From: Erysipelotrichia bacterium
Lineage (GTDB): Bacteria; Bacillota_I; Bacilli_A; Erysipelotrichales; Erysipelotrichaceae
NCBI GenBank assembly: GCA_009929095.1
Contig: SABF01000026.1
Location: 1-12,314, forward strand
DNA length: 12,314 nucleotides
Reading direction: 5' to 3'
A model generated the notes under the pieces. The model was not told where the DNA came from and made no database searches. It saw only the letters and a program-made list of their open reading frames with translations. The translations under genes were made by a program, and so were the position numbers. Of the stretch, positions 1 through 6,661 are shown piece by piece (the first letter of the stretch is position 1; every line of letters starts with the position of its first letter).

Positions 1-1
1 C

Positions 2-385
2 AAAGAAGGTGCCCATTACTCTATTATCCTGAAGGATGAACGGTATCCGATGGAAGAATACTCACAGCTGTTCATTGGCTTCTCCGATACGGATTATCTG
101 CATTTCAACCGATTCAGCGATCCGATTACCGGACATCAGAGCGAAGGACCGTTTGTATTGAAAAGAAAAGATCATGGCAATGATGCCGTGGTTTACTATG
201 ATGACTATACCCGATTTAAATTTCTGGCATTGTGGGGATATAACGTATATGAGGGAAATCTCGTAGATCTTGGCGACAGTAATAAGATGCTGCCGGTCAG
301 TGAACCGTCCCATGCCAGTGCAATACCGGTTACCTGGAAAGAACTCAAAAGACTCAGAGATGTCTACGATTCTTCTGGTTCCTGA
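2..385 (+). CDS. C-terminal part of an unidentified protein (5' end outside window)
   Basis: The reading frame is open from the first bases of the window and ends at TGA 383-385, so at least 127 codons are present and the true start lies to the left. An internal ATG at 50 has no ribosome binding site, which supports a continuing gene rather than a start here. The piece is soluble, rich in aromatic and acidic residues (for example VVYYDDYTRFKFLALWGYN), and has no signal peptide or membrane segment in view. I do not recognise the family. Its last 22 bases overlap the end of the convergent deoxynucleotide hydrolase gene, with no terminator between them. That a real protein is encoded is fairly likely; the function is unknown. 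Confidence 0.6.
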   Translation, partial: KEGAHYSIILKDERYPMEEYSQLFIGFSDTDYLHFNRFSDPITGHQSEGPFVLKRKDHGNDAVVYYDDYTRFKFLALWGYNVYEGNLVDLGDSNKMLPVSEPSHASAIPVTWKELKRLRDVYDSSGS

Positions 386-795
386 TCCAGAATTCTACGG
401 ATCACCGGCAGAATTTCTTCTTCTGTTTCATATGCCTGGATGTGAAAATATGGATCACCCGTCAGCATCGCAGATAATTCTGTACGTCTGTGCTGATAGA
501 AGAGATAGCATGGAATATGATGCGACTCGGCATAAGCAAGTTCATAGCCGACGCCAAGTGAAGGAGATGTGCACTCGGCAATCACAAGATCTGCTTCTTT
601 CAGCCAGGCGGTATCCTGATCATAGATCATCTGATCCTTTGATCGTTCCTGTTCAAGAACAGATTTAGAAAGATCACCAATATGTTCTGTCAGAACAATA
701 TCAGTCTCTTTGATATAGGAAATGATGCGGTGATACAACTGGGCATCTTCTCTTCCGCCTCGGATTGAACCGGCAAAATAGACCTTTTTGTTCAT
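364..795 (-). CDS. DNPH1/Rcl-like 2'-deoxynucleoside 5'-phosphate N-hydrolase
   Basis: The product is 143 residues and belongs to the nucleoside 2-deoxyribosyltransferase superfamily. It resembles animal DNPH1 (Rcl), which cleaves the glycosidic bond of deoxynucleoside monophosphates to give a free base and deoxyribose 5-phosphate. Visible motifs are the nucleotide-binding start VYFAGSIRGGRED (5-17), VLTEH (34-38), the DQD..WLKEADLVIAE block (59-74, with Asp69), and SPSLGVGYEL (77-86). Glu85 in GYEL matches the catalytic glutamate of Rcl. ATG 795 is chosen because GGAGG at 803-807 sits 7 bases upstream; an in-frame ATG at 816 lies upstream of that site. The gene diverges from the Nudix gene across only 46 bp, which suggests a joint role in nucleotide sanitation. 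That role is inference, and bacterial relatives may prefer ribonucleotides such as CMP. Confidence 0.85.
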   Translation of the reverse strand: MNKKVYFAGSIRGGREDAQLYHRIISYIKETDIVLTEHIGDLSKSVLEQERSKDQMIYDQDTAWLKEADLVIAECTSPSLGVGYELAYAESHHIPCYLFYQHRRTELSAMLTGDPYFHIQAYETEEEILPVIRRILDQEPEES

Positions 796-796
796 G

Positions 797-841
797 ATGA
801 AACCTCCGAAGTACATTATATAATGACTGCGGAGGTTTCAT
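797..841. promoter_or_regulatory. Palindromic divergent promoter/RBS region between the DNPH1-like and Nudix genes
   Basis: A perfect 12-bp inverted repeat, ATGAAACCTCCG (797-808) and CGGAGGTTTCAT (830-841), carries the Shine-Dalgarno sequence of both divergent genes. The 21-bp centre holds two overlapping -10-like boxes: TATAAT at 819-824 for the + strand and its counterpart at 815-820 for the - strand. Transcription from these would start near 831 and 808, giving leaders of only about 11-13 nt that begin at the GGAGG. No good -35 element is visible on either side, so a regulator may be needed or the promoter call may be wrong. Confidence 0.55.
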
Positions 842-1387
842 ATGGACTATCAGGAGAAACAGATATCAGCAGATTATAAATATCATGGAGCTGTCGTCAG
901 CCTGCGTGTGGATCAGGCACAGCTGCCGGACGGGCAGATTGTTCAGCGTGAAGTTGTAGAGCATCACGGCGGCGTTGGCATTGCCCTTGAAGATGAAGAT
1001 GGAAAATTCTTTGTGGTAACGCAATGGCGTTATGCTCAGAATATGACTACGCTTGAGTTTCCTGCCGGCAAACGGGAACCGGGGGAAGATGACTTGACGA
1101 CTGCATCCAGAGAGATCATTGAAGAGACCGGCTATGAAGGAACTGATTTCAAATATCTTGGCTATATTATTCCTACCGGGGCCTATGATTCTGAACAGAT
1201 CGGCATGTACTATGCGAAGAAGGGAAAGTTCTGCGGCCAGTATCTGGATTCAGATGAATTTTTGAATATATCACGCATGAGTCTGGAGGAACTGACCGAA
1301 GGAATCGTTGCCGGCAGGATTCCCGATGCCAAAACAATCGCCATGACCTTTCTGATAAAAGAAATGAAGGGAAAAAACAGAAAATGA
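842..1387 (+). CDS. Nudix hydrolase, ADP-ribose pyrophosphatase type
   Basis: The product is 181 residues, a usual length for the NudF/ADP-ribose pyrophosphatase group, which splits ADP-ribose into AMP and ribose 5-phosphate in the cytoplasm. The Nudix box G-x5-E-x7-REUxEExGU is complete from Gly76 to Tyr98, with REIIEETGY at its end for metal binding. LEFPAGK (71-77) in front of it and the substrate-side sequence QWRYA (61-65) are typical of ADP-sugar pyrophosphatases. The start is ATG 842, 6 bases after GGAGG (831-835). The stop overlaps the start of the S9 peptidase gene by 4 bases (ATGA), so the two are probably translated together. Its exact substrate within the nucleoside-diphosphate sugars cannot be told from sequence. 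Confidence 0.9.
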   Translation: MDYQEKQISADYKYHGAVVSLRVDQAQLPDGQIVQREVVEHHGGVGIALEDEDGKFFVVTQWRYAQNMTTLEFPAGKREPGEDDLTTASREIIEETGYEGTDFKYLGYIIPTGAYDSEQIGMYYAKKGKFCGQYLDSDEFLNISRMSLEELTEGIVAGRIPDAKTIAMTFLIKEMKGKNRK

Positions 1388-3354
1388 ACAGCGCAATTGA
1401 AATTAATGATATGTTAGGCTATCGATTTCCGGAGAATCTGCAGTACAGTCCGGATGGAACTCGGCTGGGATTCCAGGTAGCATATGCAGATAAAGAGAAG
1501 AATGACTATCGCAGAGATGTATATCTTTCCTGTAATAACCAGGTCATCCAGCTGACGCATACACTTGATGCTGCACTGGTGTGCTGGCAGGATCAGACGC
1601 ATATGATTCTGCAGCGCAGTACAGAGAAGGATGAACCGGGAACAACGGTTCTTTACACACTGAATGTTAATGGCGGTGAAGCAGAGCCATGGATTGTACT
1701 TCCGTTTGAAATGCAGACGATGACAAAAGTCAGTGATGGAGTCTATGCTGCACTTGGCATCATCCGAAGAGAGGATCCGGACGCATATCTTGATTCGGCG
1801 GAAAAACGCAGGGAAAAGAATGAAGCACGAGCGAAAGAAGCTGATTATCAGGTAGTTGATGAAGTTCCTTACTGGTTTAACGGCAGGAATTTTATCAATG
1901 GTCAGCGTACGGCACTGTTTATAATCAGAACAGACAAACTACTGAAGATCAAGCGTGTTACCGGACCGACGTTTGATGTCTCGGCAATGAAAGTCAGCGA
2001 TCACGATGTCTGCTATACCGGTATTTCCTGGACCGGATACAGCAGTATGATTTACCAGAAGATCTTTGCATATCATATGGACTCCGGCAGGAATGAAATA
2101 ATCTATGGCAGAGCTGATCATACAATTTCCGGACTGTTTGTGATCAAGAACAGACTGTACTGCCTGGCCACTGATACAAAACAGTATGGGATCAACGAAA
2201 GTGCAAAGCTTTATCTCGTCACCAAAGACGGATTGGTATTGAAGAAAGATCCCGAGCGGTCTCTGTACAACAGCGCTGCAGTAGATATGGCACTTGGCAG
2301 CGGCCGCAGTTCAGCTGTATCAGGAAACAGCTTCATTACTCTGGCTTCAGATGAAGACCGTTCTGAAATCTGGAAATATAACAGTTCCTTTGAAAAGGAA
2401 GTTCTCTTCTCCAGACCAGGTGCAGTATTCTTTCTGGATGTGTCAGACAGCAGAATTGCTTTTGCCTATATGTCGCCAGCTTCATTGATGGAAGTCTATG
2501 AGATGGATCATGATGGCAGAAATGTCAGAAAAATCACATCATTGAATGAAGCGGTTCTGAAGGGAAAATATATAGCCAAACCAAATCGTATTGATTATGT
2601 CTCGGGAAATGAGAAGCTTCATGGCTGGGTGCTGCTTCCTCAGAAATTCAGTAAAAACAAGAAATATCCGGCAATATTGGATATTCATGGAGGTCCGCGA
2701 ACGATTTACAGCGAAGCATTCTTTCACGAAATGCAGGTGTGGTGTGCAAAAGGATATGTCGTATGCTTTACAAATATTCGAGGTTCAGATGGCCGCGGAG
2801 ATGCGTTCGCTGATATCCGTGATCAGTATGGAAGCGTAGATTTTGAAAATCTGATGGACTTTACTGATGCAGTACTGAAGAAATATCCAAATATAAATCA
2901 GAAGAAACTCTGTGAGACTGGCGGTTCATACGGTGGCTTTATGACTAACTGGATCATTGGTCATACTGACAGATTCTGCTGTGCCGCTTCTCAGCGTTCT
3001 ATTTCCAACTGGATTTCAGAGGCGTTCATGAGTGATATTGGCATGCCGTTCTCTTCAGATCAGTGCGGAGTCAGCAGTGCTTTCCGGGATACTGAAAAAT
3101 TCTGGAATCACTCTCCGCTGAAATATGCCGATCGAGTGAAGACACCGACTTTATTCATCCACAGTGATCAGGATCGAAGATGTCCATTGCCGGAAGGCAT
3201 GCAGATGATGCAGGCGCTGTCTATACGCGGAATTGAAACCAGGATGGTTATTTTCCATGGTGAAAATCATGAACTGTCCCGCAGTGGGAAACCGGAACAT
3301 CGCATTCGCAGACTGCAGGAAATCACAGACTGGTTTGACAGGCATACTGCCTGA
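1384..3354 (+). CDS. S9 family serine peptidase (acylaminoacyl-peptidase / dipeptidyl aminopeptidase-like)
   Basis: The product is 656 residues with the two-part layout of the prolyl oligopeptidase family: an N-terminal beta-propeller of about 390 residues and a C-terminal alpha/beta hydrolase from about residue 400. The oxyanion loop HGGP is at 435-438. The nucleophile elbow GGSYGG has Ser515; Asp597 (in HSDQDRR) and His629 (in GENHEL) complete the triad. There is no signal peptide or membrane helix, so it should act on short peptides in the cytoplasm. It starts within the stop of the Nudix gene (ATGA overlap) and follows it in one transcript. The metabolic link between the two is not obvious, so shared transcription may be convenience only. 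The gene ends just before a bidirectional terminator. Exact peptide specificity is not predictable. Confidence 0.92.
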   Translation: MNSAIEINDMLGYRFPENLQYSPDGTRLGFQVAYADKEKNDYRRDVYLSCNNQVIQLTHTLDAALVCWQDQTHMILQRSTEKDEPGTTVLYTLNVNGGEAEPWIVLPFEMQTMTKVSDGVYAALGIIRREDPDAYLDSAEKRREKNEARAKEADYQVVDEVPYWFNGRNFINGQRTALFIIRTDKLLKIKRVTGPTFDVSAMKVSDHDVCYTGISWTGYSSMIYQKIFAYHMDSGRNEIIYGRADHTISGLFVIKNRLYCLATDTKQYGINESAKLYLVTKDGLVLKKDPERSLYNSAAVDMALGSGRSSAVSGNSFITLASDEDRSEIWKYNSSFEKEVLFSRPGAVFFLDVSDSRIAFAYMSPASLMEVYEMDHDGRNVRKITSLNEAVLKGKYIAKPNRIDYVSGNEKLHGWVLLPQKFSKNKKYPAILDIHGGPRTIYSEAFFHEMQVWCAKGYVVCFTNIRGSDGRGDAFADIRDQYGSVDFENLMDFTDAVLKKYPNINQKKLCETGGSYGGFMTNWIIGHTDRFCCAASQRSISNWISEAFMSDIGMPFSSDQCGVSSAFRDTEKFWNHSPLKYADRVKTPTLFIHSDQDRRCPLPEGMQMMQALSIRGIETRMVIFHGENHELSRSGKPEHRIRRLQEITDWFDRHTA

Positions 3355-3387
3355 AGCTGCCGGTAAAGAACATTGCCGCAATAGAAA

Positions 3388-3420
3388 GCAGGCCTTCCTC
3401 TGGAAGACCTGCATTTGTAA
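3388..3420. terminator. Bidirectional intrinsic terminator between the S9 peptidase and lipoprotein genes
   Basis: GCAGGCCTTCC (3388-3398) pairs with GGAAGACCTGC (3402-3412) around a 3-base loop, giving an 11-bp stem with one internal C/A mismatch. It is followed by ATTTGT on the + strand and by TTTCTATT on the - strand. It lies between two convergent stop codons and can serve both. Confidence 0.75.
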
Positions 3421-3436
3421 CAATGTATCGTCGTGA

Positions 3437-3979
3437 TTATTTAATAATTTCCTTGAGAACAGCACAGAAGGCATCCACATCCTGACTATCCTTGGCAAAC
3501 AGAGAGTAGGAGTTTCCATTGCGCTGCCATTTTGCTATAACACCCTGATCGCACGGAGAACCGGTTCCCAGAGTATTGGCGTCTGGATCTTCTACATAGA
3601 AGATCGCATTGGCATCCTGCGGATAGGTCGCATAGACACCGGAGATATCTTGCAGATCACCAATCATGCTACGGTAGGAATACTCTACTCCGTCAAGGGT
3701 AAACTGAATTTCGGATGGACCATCCTTGTACAGGAAGTACTTTGTTTCTGCTGCATTGGCAGGAGTAATCATGTCCTGCAGATCCTTATCAGTGAATTCT
3801 GAAGCACTATTGACTTCAGTCATTGGATTAGTCATTCCGATTGGTGATGAAGTTGGAGAAGCTGAAGCGGGGATAACGAAAGCAGCTGAGGCTGAAGTGA
3901 TTGGATAACCCGAAGATGCTGAACCAGAACAGCCGCAGAGGAGAACCGCCGAAAACAGAATCGAAATAAATTTCTTCAT
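3437..3979 (-). CDS. Small secreted lipoprotein of unknown function
   Basis: The product is 180 residues. It opens with a lipoprotein signal: MKK, a hydrophobic core (F4-L14) and a lipobox LCGC with the lipidated cysteine at residue 17. It should therefore be anchored on the outer face of the membrane. Residues 18-60 are a Ser/Ala/Pro/Thr-rich linker. The remaining 120 or so residues form a compact domain with ATKYFLYKDG-like and VEYSYRSMIGDL segments; I do not recognise the fold. Two cysteines (in SPCDQG and DAFCAV) could form a disulphide. The start is supported by AAGGAA at 3988-3993, 8 bases upstream. The gene stands alone between a shared terminator and a long intergenic region, so context gives no function. 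Confidence 0.85.
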   Translation of the reverse strand: MKKFISILFSAVLLCGCSGSASSGYPITSASAAFVIPASASPTSSPIGMTNPMTEVNSASEFTDKDLQDMITPANAAETKYFLYKDGPSEIQFTLDGVEYSYRSMIGDLQDISGVYATYPQDANAIFYVEDPDANTLGTGSPCDQGVIAKWQRNGNSYSLFAKDSQDVDAFCAVLKEIIK

Positions 3980-4321
3980 AGAGTACGTTCCTTAATGTTT
4001 TTACAAAATAATAATAATTTCCTGATGTACTGCATTTGGATGAAGAGACACAGGTCAGACACACTGTGTATTTAACAGGACAATCGAAAAGAAAATTAGA
4101 ATCGCCGGTATAGGAAGACCTGAGAATCTGTTACGGATGCACAGGATAGTGTTCAATCTGAAATATCTGGCTCCTGCATATTGTATTCATGAAATTGAAT
4201 GTTCTGAAACAGGTGAGTCTTGAATTCTTTTTTTTCCGGATATATGAGATAATACAAATGAGATCATAAGCATGATATCAGTGACTGTGGGGGAACAATC
4301 TGTTCATTGTGAGGTGGATTT
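3980..4321. other. 342-bp divergent intergenic region
   Basis: No convincing gene is visible on either strand; the only open frame is short, lacks a ribosome binding site and antisenses the lipoprotein start. The left part carries the lipoprotein ribosome binding site and A/T-rich TTATTATTATT just upstream of it on the - strand, a possible -10 region. The right part carries the promoter of the EAL gene. I looked for a c-di-GMP riboswitch because of the neighbouring gene and could not match the conserved GEMM core. The middle (about 4060-4200) holds nothing I can name. Confidence 0.5.
4245..4253 (+). promoter_or_regulatory. Candidate extended -10 promoter of the receiver-GGDEF-EAL gene
   Basis: TGAGATAAT has the TG-n spacing of an extended -10 box with GATAAT at 4248-4253 (5 of 6 to consensus). 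No strong -35 lies 17 bases upstream, only a T-rich run, which fits extended -10 promoters. The leader would be about 60 nt and contains a small hairpin, ACAAT/ATTGT (4295-4310), just before the ribosome binding site AGGTGG (4312-4317). Confidence 0.4.
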
Positions 4322-5998
4322 GTGTATTCTGATCGTCATACGATTCTCCTTGTAGATAGTGTCAATCAGCGACGTATTCATATAGCCGCTCTGTTAACCT
4401 CTTTTTTTCATGTAGTTCAAGCGGCAGACTGTCATAATGCGATCAAGGCAATTGCATCCGGAGAATATCCGGATGCAATTTTGCTGAGAATGGATAATGA
4501 TGGCCGGAAACTGATGAGGTTTTTGAAAAGGACTGATCATTCCGATATCCCGGTTATTCTCGTTGAACTTCGCGATGAAGGAATTGAGGAAGAGGCAGGC
4601 ATTCGCATGGGGGCAAGAGAAAGGATTGTATTTCCGATCGGCTATCAGCTGCTGATTAACCGGATTGAGGATGTTATAGCCGGCGGACATATACAAATAA
4701 TTGAGCGCAGCCGTCATACCAGGGATTATGATGAACTTACTGGACTGTTTAATCGCAGACAATTTCAGATAGAAACCGCGCGAATGCTGAAAAAGCATCC
4801 AGAGACAGAATTCGTTATGATTCATTTTGATGTGGACCGATTTCGTTTGTTCAATTCAGCTATGGGAGAAAGAGAAGGCAATCGTCTGATTTCCTATATG
4901 GCAGATATGGTCAGAGAAATTGCGAAGAATTATTCGGACTGCATCTTCGGAAGAGTAGGAGCGGACCAGTTTATGATCTGCCATCCATACCAGGAAGACA
5001 TGATTAAAACGTATGTAAAGGAAGCTGCAGACAAACTGGCTGTGTATCATCGCGATTATCTGCTGGAACCTTCCTTCGGCATCTTTGTTATTCGCGACAG
5101 CAGCATTCCTGTTGAAAGCATGATGGTCAGCGCTCTGATGGCATCCAGAAAAACAAAGTATCAGTATCGTCAGTACTTTGGGAAGTACGATGAAGCGATG
5201 GACCGGAACATGAAGAATGAATTATTCGTTGAGAATGAAATGCAGAACGCCATGCTTCATGAGGAATTTCAGGTGTATTTTCAGCCAAAGATCAATACAC
5301 AGACCGGAAATCCAACTGGAGCTGAAGCACTTGTTCGCTGGATTCATCCTGTTCGCGGACTGATCATGCCAGGAGAGTTCATACCGGTCTTTGAGCGAAA
5401 TGGCTTTATCACTCAGCTTGATATCTATATGTGGCAGCATACTGCTATTTATCTGCATGAATGGATACAGAGGGGATTTCATCCGACTCCGATCTCAGTT
5501 AATGTTTCCCGAGTGTCCCTGAATAACGAAAATCTGAAAAAGCTGCTGAATGATCTGCTGAAACACTACAATGTTCCCCGTCATCTGTTCCAGCTGGAAC
5601 TGACAGAGAGCACCTATATGTCCAACCCCAATCTGATGAAAAACCGGATTCATCAACTGAAGAAAGCCGGTTATACAATTCTGATGGATGACTTCGGCAG
5701 CAATTATTCTTCACTGAATACACTTCGTGATATTGAAGTGGATGAGCTTAAAATGGATATGAGATTTCTGCCGCATAAAATAGATGGGAAAGAGAAGAAA
5801 GCCTTCATCATCGTTTCGTCCATTATGAAAATGGCGCAGTCTTTAGGGCTTCCAGTGACAGCTGAAGGCGTAGAGACCAAGGAACAGCTGGACTTTCTAA
5901 AGACAACAGAATGTCAGCAGATCCAGGGATTCTATTTCGACAGACCGATTCCAGCGAAAGATTATATCAAGCGTTACGTGAATAGAAACAAGGAATAG
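4322..5998 (+). CDS. Pseudo-receiver / degenerate GGDEF / EAL protein, probable c-di-GMP phosphodiesterase
   Basis: The product is 558 residues, soluble and cytoplasmic. Residues 5-125 resemble a response-regulator receiver (ILLVDS, then PDAILLRM), but Arg56 sits where the phosphorylated Asp should be and the usual Lys-Pro is replaced by Phe-Pro, so it cannot be phosphorylated in the normal way. A GGDEF domain follows (DELTGLFNRRQF), but its signature is GADQF (213-217), so cyclase activity is unlikely. The EAL domain (about 300-553) has EALVRW (Glu335), SVNVS, ELTES, MDDFG, ELKMD, AEGVET and QIQGF, i.e. all metal and catalytic positions. It should hydrolyse c-di-GMP, perhaps with GTP binding to the GGDEF domain as a control. 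The start codon is GTG, 4 bases after AGGTGG. Two cyclases lie 1.5 kb downstream. Confidence 0.9.
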   Translation: MYSDRHTILLVDSVNQRRIHIAALLTSFFHVVQAADCHNAIKAIASGEYPDAILLRMDNDGRKLMRFLKRTDHSDIPVILVELRDEGIEEEAGIRMGARERIVFPIGYQLLINRIEDVIAGGHIQIIERSRHTRDYDELTGLFNRRQFQIETARMLKKHPETEFVMIHFDVDRFRLFNSAMGEREGNRLISYMADMVREIAKNYSDCIFGRVGADQFMICHPYQEDMIKTYVKEAADKLAVYHRDYLLEPSFGIFVIRDSSIPVESMMVSALMASRKTKYQYRQYFGKYDEAMDRNMKNELFVENEMQNAMLHEEFQVYFQPKINTQTGNPTGAEALVRWIHPVRGLIMPGEFIPVFERNGFITQLDIYMWQHTAIYLHEWIQRGFHPTPISVNVSRVSLNNENLKKLLNDLLKHYNVPRHLFQLELTESTYMSNPNLMKNRIHQLKKAGYTILMDDFGSNYSSLNTLRDIEVDELKMDMRFLPHKIDGKEKKAFIIVSSIMKMAQSLGLPVTAEGVETKEQLDFLKTTECQQIQGFYFDRPIPAKDYIKRYVNRNKE

Positions 5999-6020
5999 CA
6001 CTGATTGTCGGTGCTATTTT
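5994..6020 (+). terminator. Intrinsic terminator overlapping the stop codon of the EAL gene
   Basis: AATAGCAC (5994-6001) pairs perfectly with GTGCTATT (6011-6018) around a 9-base loop, followed by TT. The UAG stop codon of the upstream gene (5996-5998) is part of the 5' arm. The tract after the stem is short (TTTT including stem bases), so termination may be partial. Confidence 0.65.
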
Positions 6021-6022
6021 CA

Positions 6023-6051
6023 TCGACAGATAGATAAACAGTCTGTATACT
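6023..6051 (+). promoter_or_regulatory. Sigma-A-type promoter of the queT operon
   Basis: TCGACA (6023-6028, 5 of 6 to the -35 consensus) and TATACT (6046-6051, 5 of 6 to the -10) are spaced by exactly 17 bp. Transcription would start at about 6057-6058, directly in front of the leader hairpin and the preQ1 aptamer. Confidence 0.65.
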
Positions 6052-6059
6052 GATTTGCT

Positions 6060-6117
6060 GGAAGGCAAATGCCTTTCCGTCAGTAGCGGCTACCTGACGT
6101 AACCTAAAATAAGGAGG
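6060..6117 (+). promoter_or_regulatory. preQ1-I riboswitch (with preceding 5' hairpin) controlling queT
   Basis: A 5'-terminal hairpin (GGAAGGC/GCCTTTCC, 6060-6078) leads into a compact aptamer at 6079-6114. GUCAG (6079-6083) pairs with CUGAC (6094-6098) as P1. The 20-nt unit 6079-6098 has the same length and the same key bases (G-U-n-G-C-n-G, then ACC) as my recollection of the Thermoanaerobacter tengcongensis preQ1-I aptamer. The A-rich loop GUAACCUAAAAUAA then leads to GG, which pairs with the CC at 6093-6094 as P2 in a pseudoknot. C6093 would be the base that pairs with preQ1. GG 6113-6114 belongs to the Shine-Dalgarno AAGGAGG (6111-6117), so ligand binding should block translation initiation. 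The downstream queuosine-precursor transporter fits this ligand. Confidence 0.75.
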
Positions 6118-6127
6118 ATTTTTTACT

Positions 6128-6634
6128 GTGAAACTGAAAACATTTGCAAAGGTGGCAATGATTGCGGCTGTCTATACCACAGTATCACTGGCTCTCGCAC
6201 CGATATCCTATGGGCCGATACAGATCAGAATAGCTGAAGCACTGACTCTGCTGCCGCTGATATATATGCCTTCCATCTGGGGCGTGACACTTGGCTGTTT
6301 TCTGACCAATCTGATCGGTGCCATGATGAGTATCAATCCGACCGGTGTGCTGGATGTATTTGTCGGGACAGCAGCGACGCTGCTTGCGGCAGTCTGCACT
6401 TATGAACTGAGGAATCTGAAAGTTAAGGGATTTCCTCTTCTTTCAGTGCTGATGCCGGTGATTTTTAATTTCATTCTCGTAGGCATTGAACTCGGATGTC
6501 TGTATTTTCCAAATAATATTCTGTTTGGATCATTGCTAAGCGGTGCGGAAGTGGCAGCTGGAGAACTGGTCTCAGTAGCAGCTGGATGGTTTGCTGTAAA
6601 GGCTTTGAAGAAGACGAACATATTCATTGACTGA
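6128..6634 (+). CDS. queT: QueT family queuosine precursor transporter (ECF substrate-binding subunit)
   Basis: The product is 168 residues, almost entirely hydrophobic with about five to six membrane helices, the size of an ECF S-component. YGPIQIRIAEALTLLPLIY near residues 28-46 is the hallmark of the QueT (COG4708/DUF988) family. It should bind preQ1 or preQ0 at the cell surface and import it with the shared energy-coupling module (EcfA, EcfA', EcfT), none of which is encoded here. The start codon is GTG 6128, 10 bases after GGAGG. Control by the preQ1-I riboswitch in the leader is expected: high preQ1 lowers synthesis of the importer. The carboxypeptidase gene follows after 27 bp and is probably in the same transcript. 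Confidence 0.9.
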   Translation: MKLKTFAKVAMIAAVYTTVSLALAPISYGPIQIRIAEALTLLPLIYMPSIWGVTLGCFLTNLIGAMMSINPTGVLDVFVGTAATLLAAVCTYELRNLKVKGFPLLSVLMPVIFNFILVGIELGCLYFPNNILFGSLLSGAEVAAGELVSVAAGWFAVKALKKTNIFID

Positions 6635-6661
6635 TATACTATTGAGGCGGAGGAAATCCAC

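Noticed and set aside
270..668. Open frame of 132 codons on the + strand
   Set aside because: It runs antisense through the DNPH1-like gene, which has strong motifs and a good ribosome binding site; the translation looks random.
3151..3519. Open frame of 122 codons on the - strand
   Set aside because: It covers the catalytic end of the S9 peptidase and the shared terminator, with no ribosome binding site and no protein-like pattern.
4060..4260. Possible c-di-GMP riboswitch before the EAL gene
   Set aside because: The phrase GCACAGGATAG recalls part of the GEMM core, but the paired helices and tetraloop-receptor parts could not be found.
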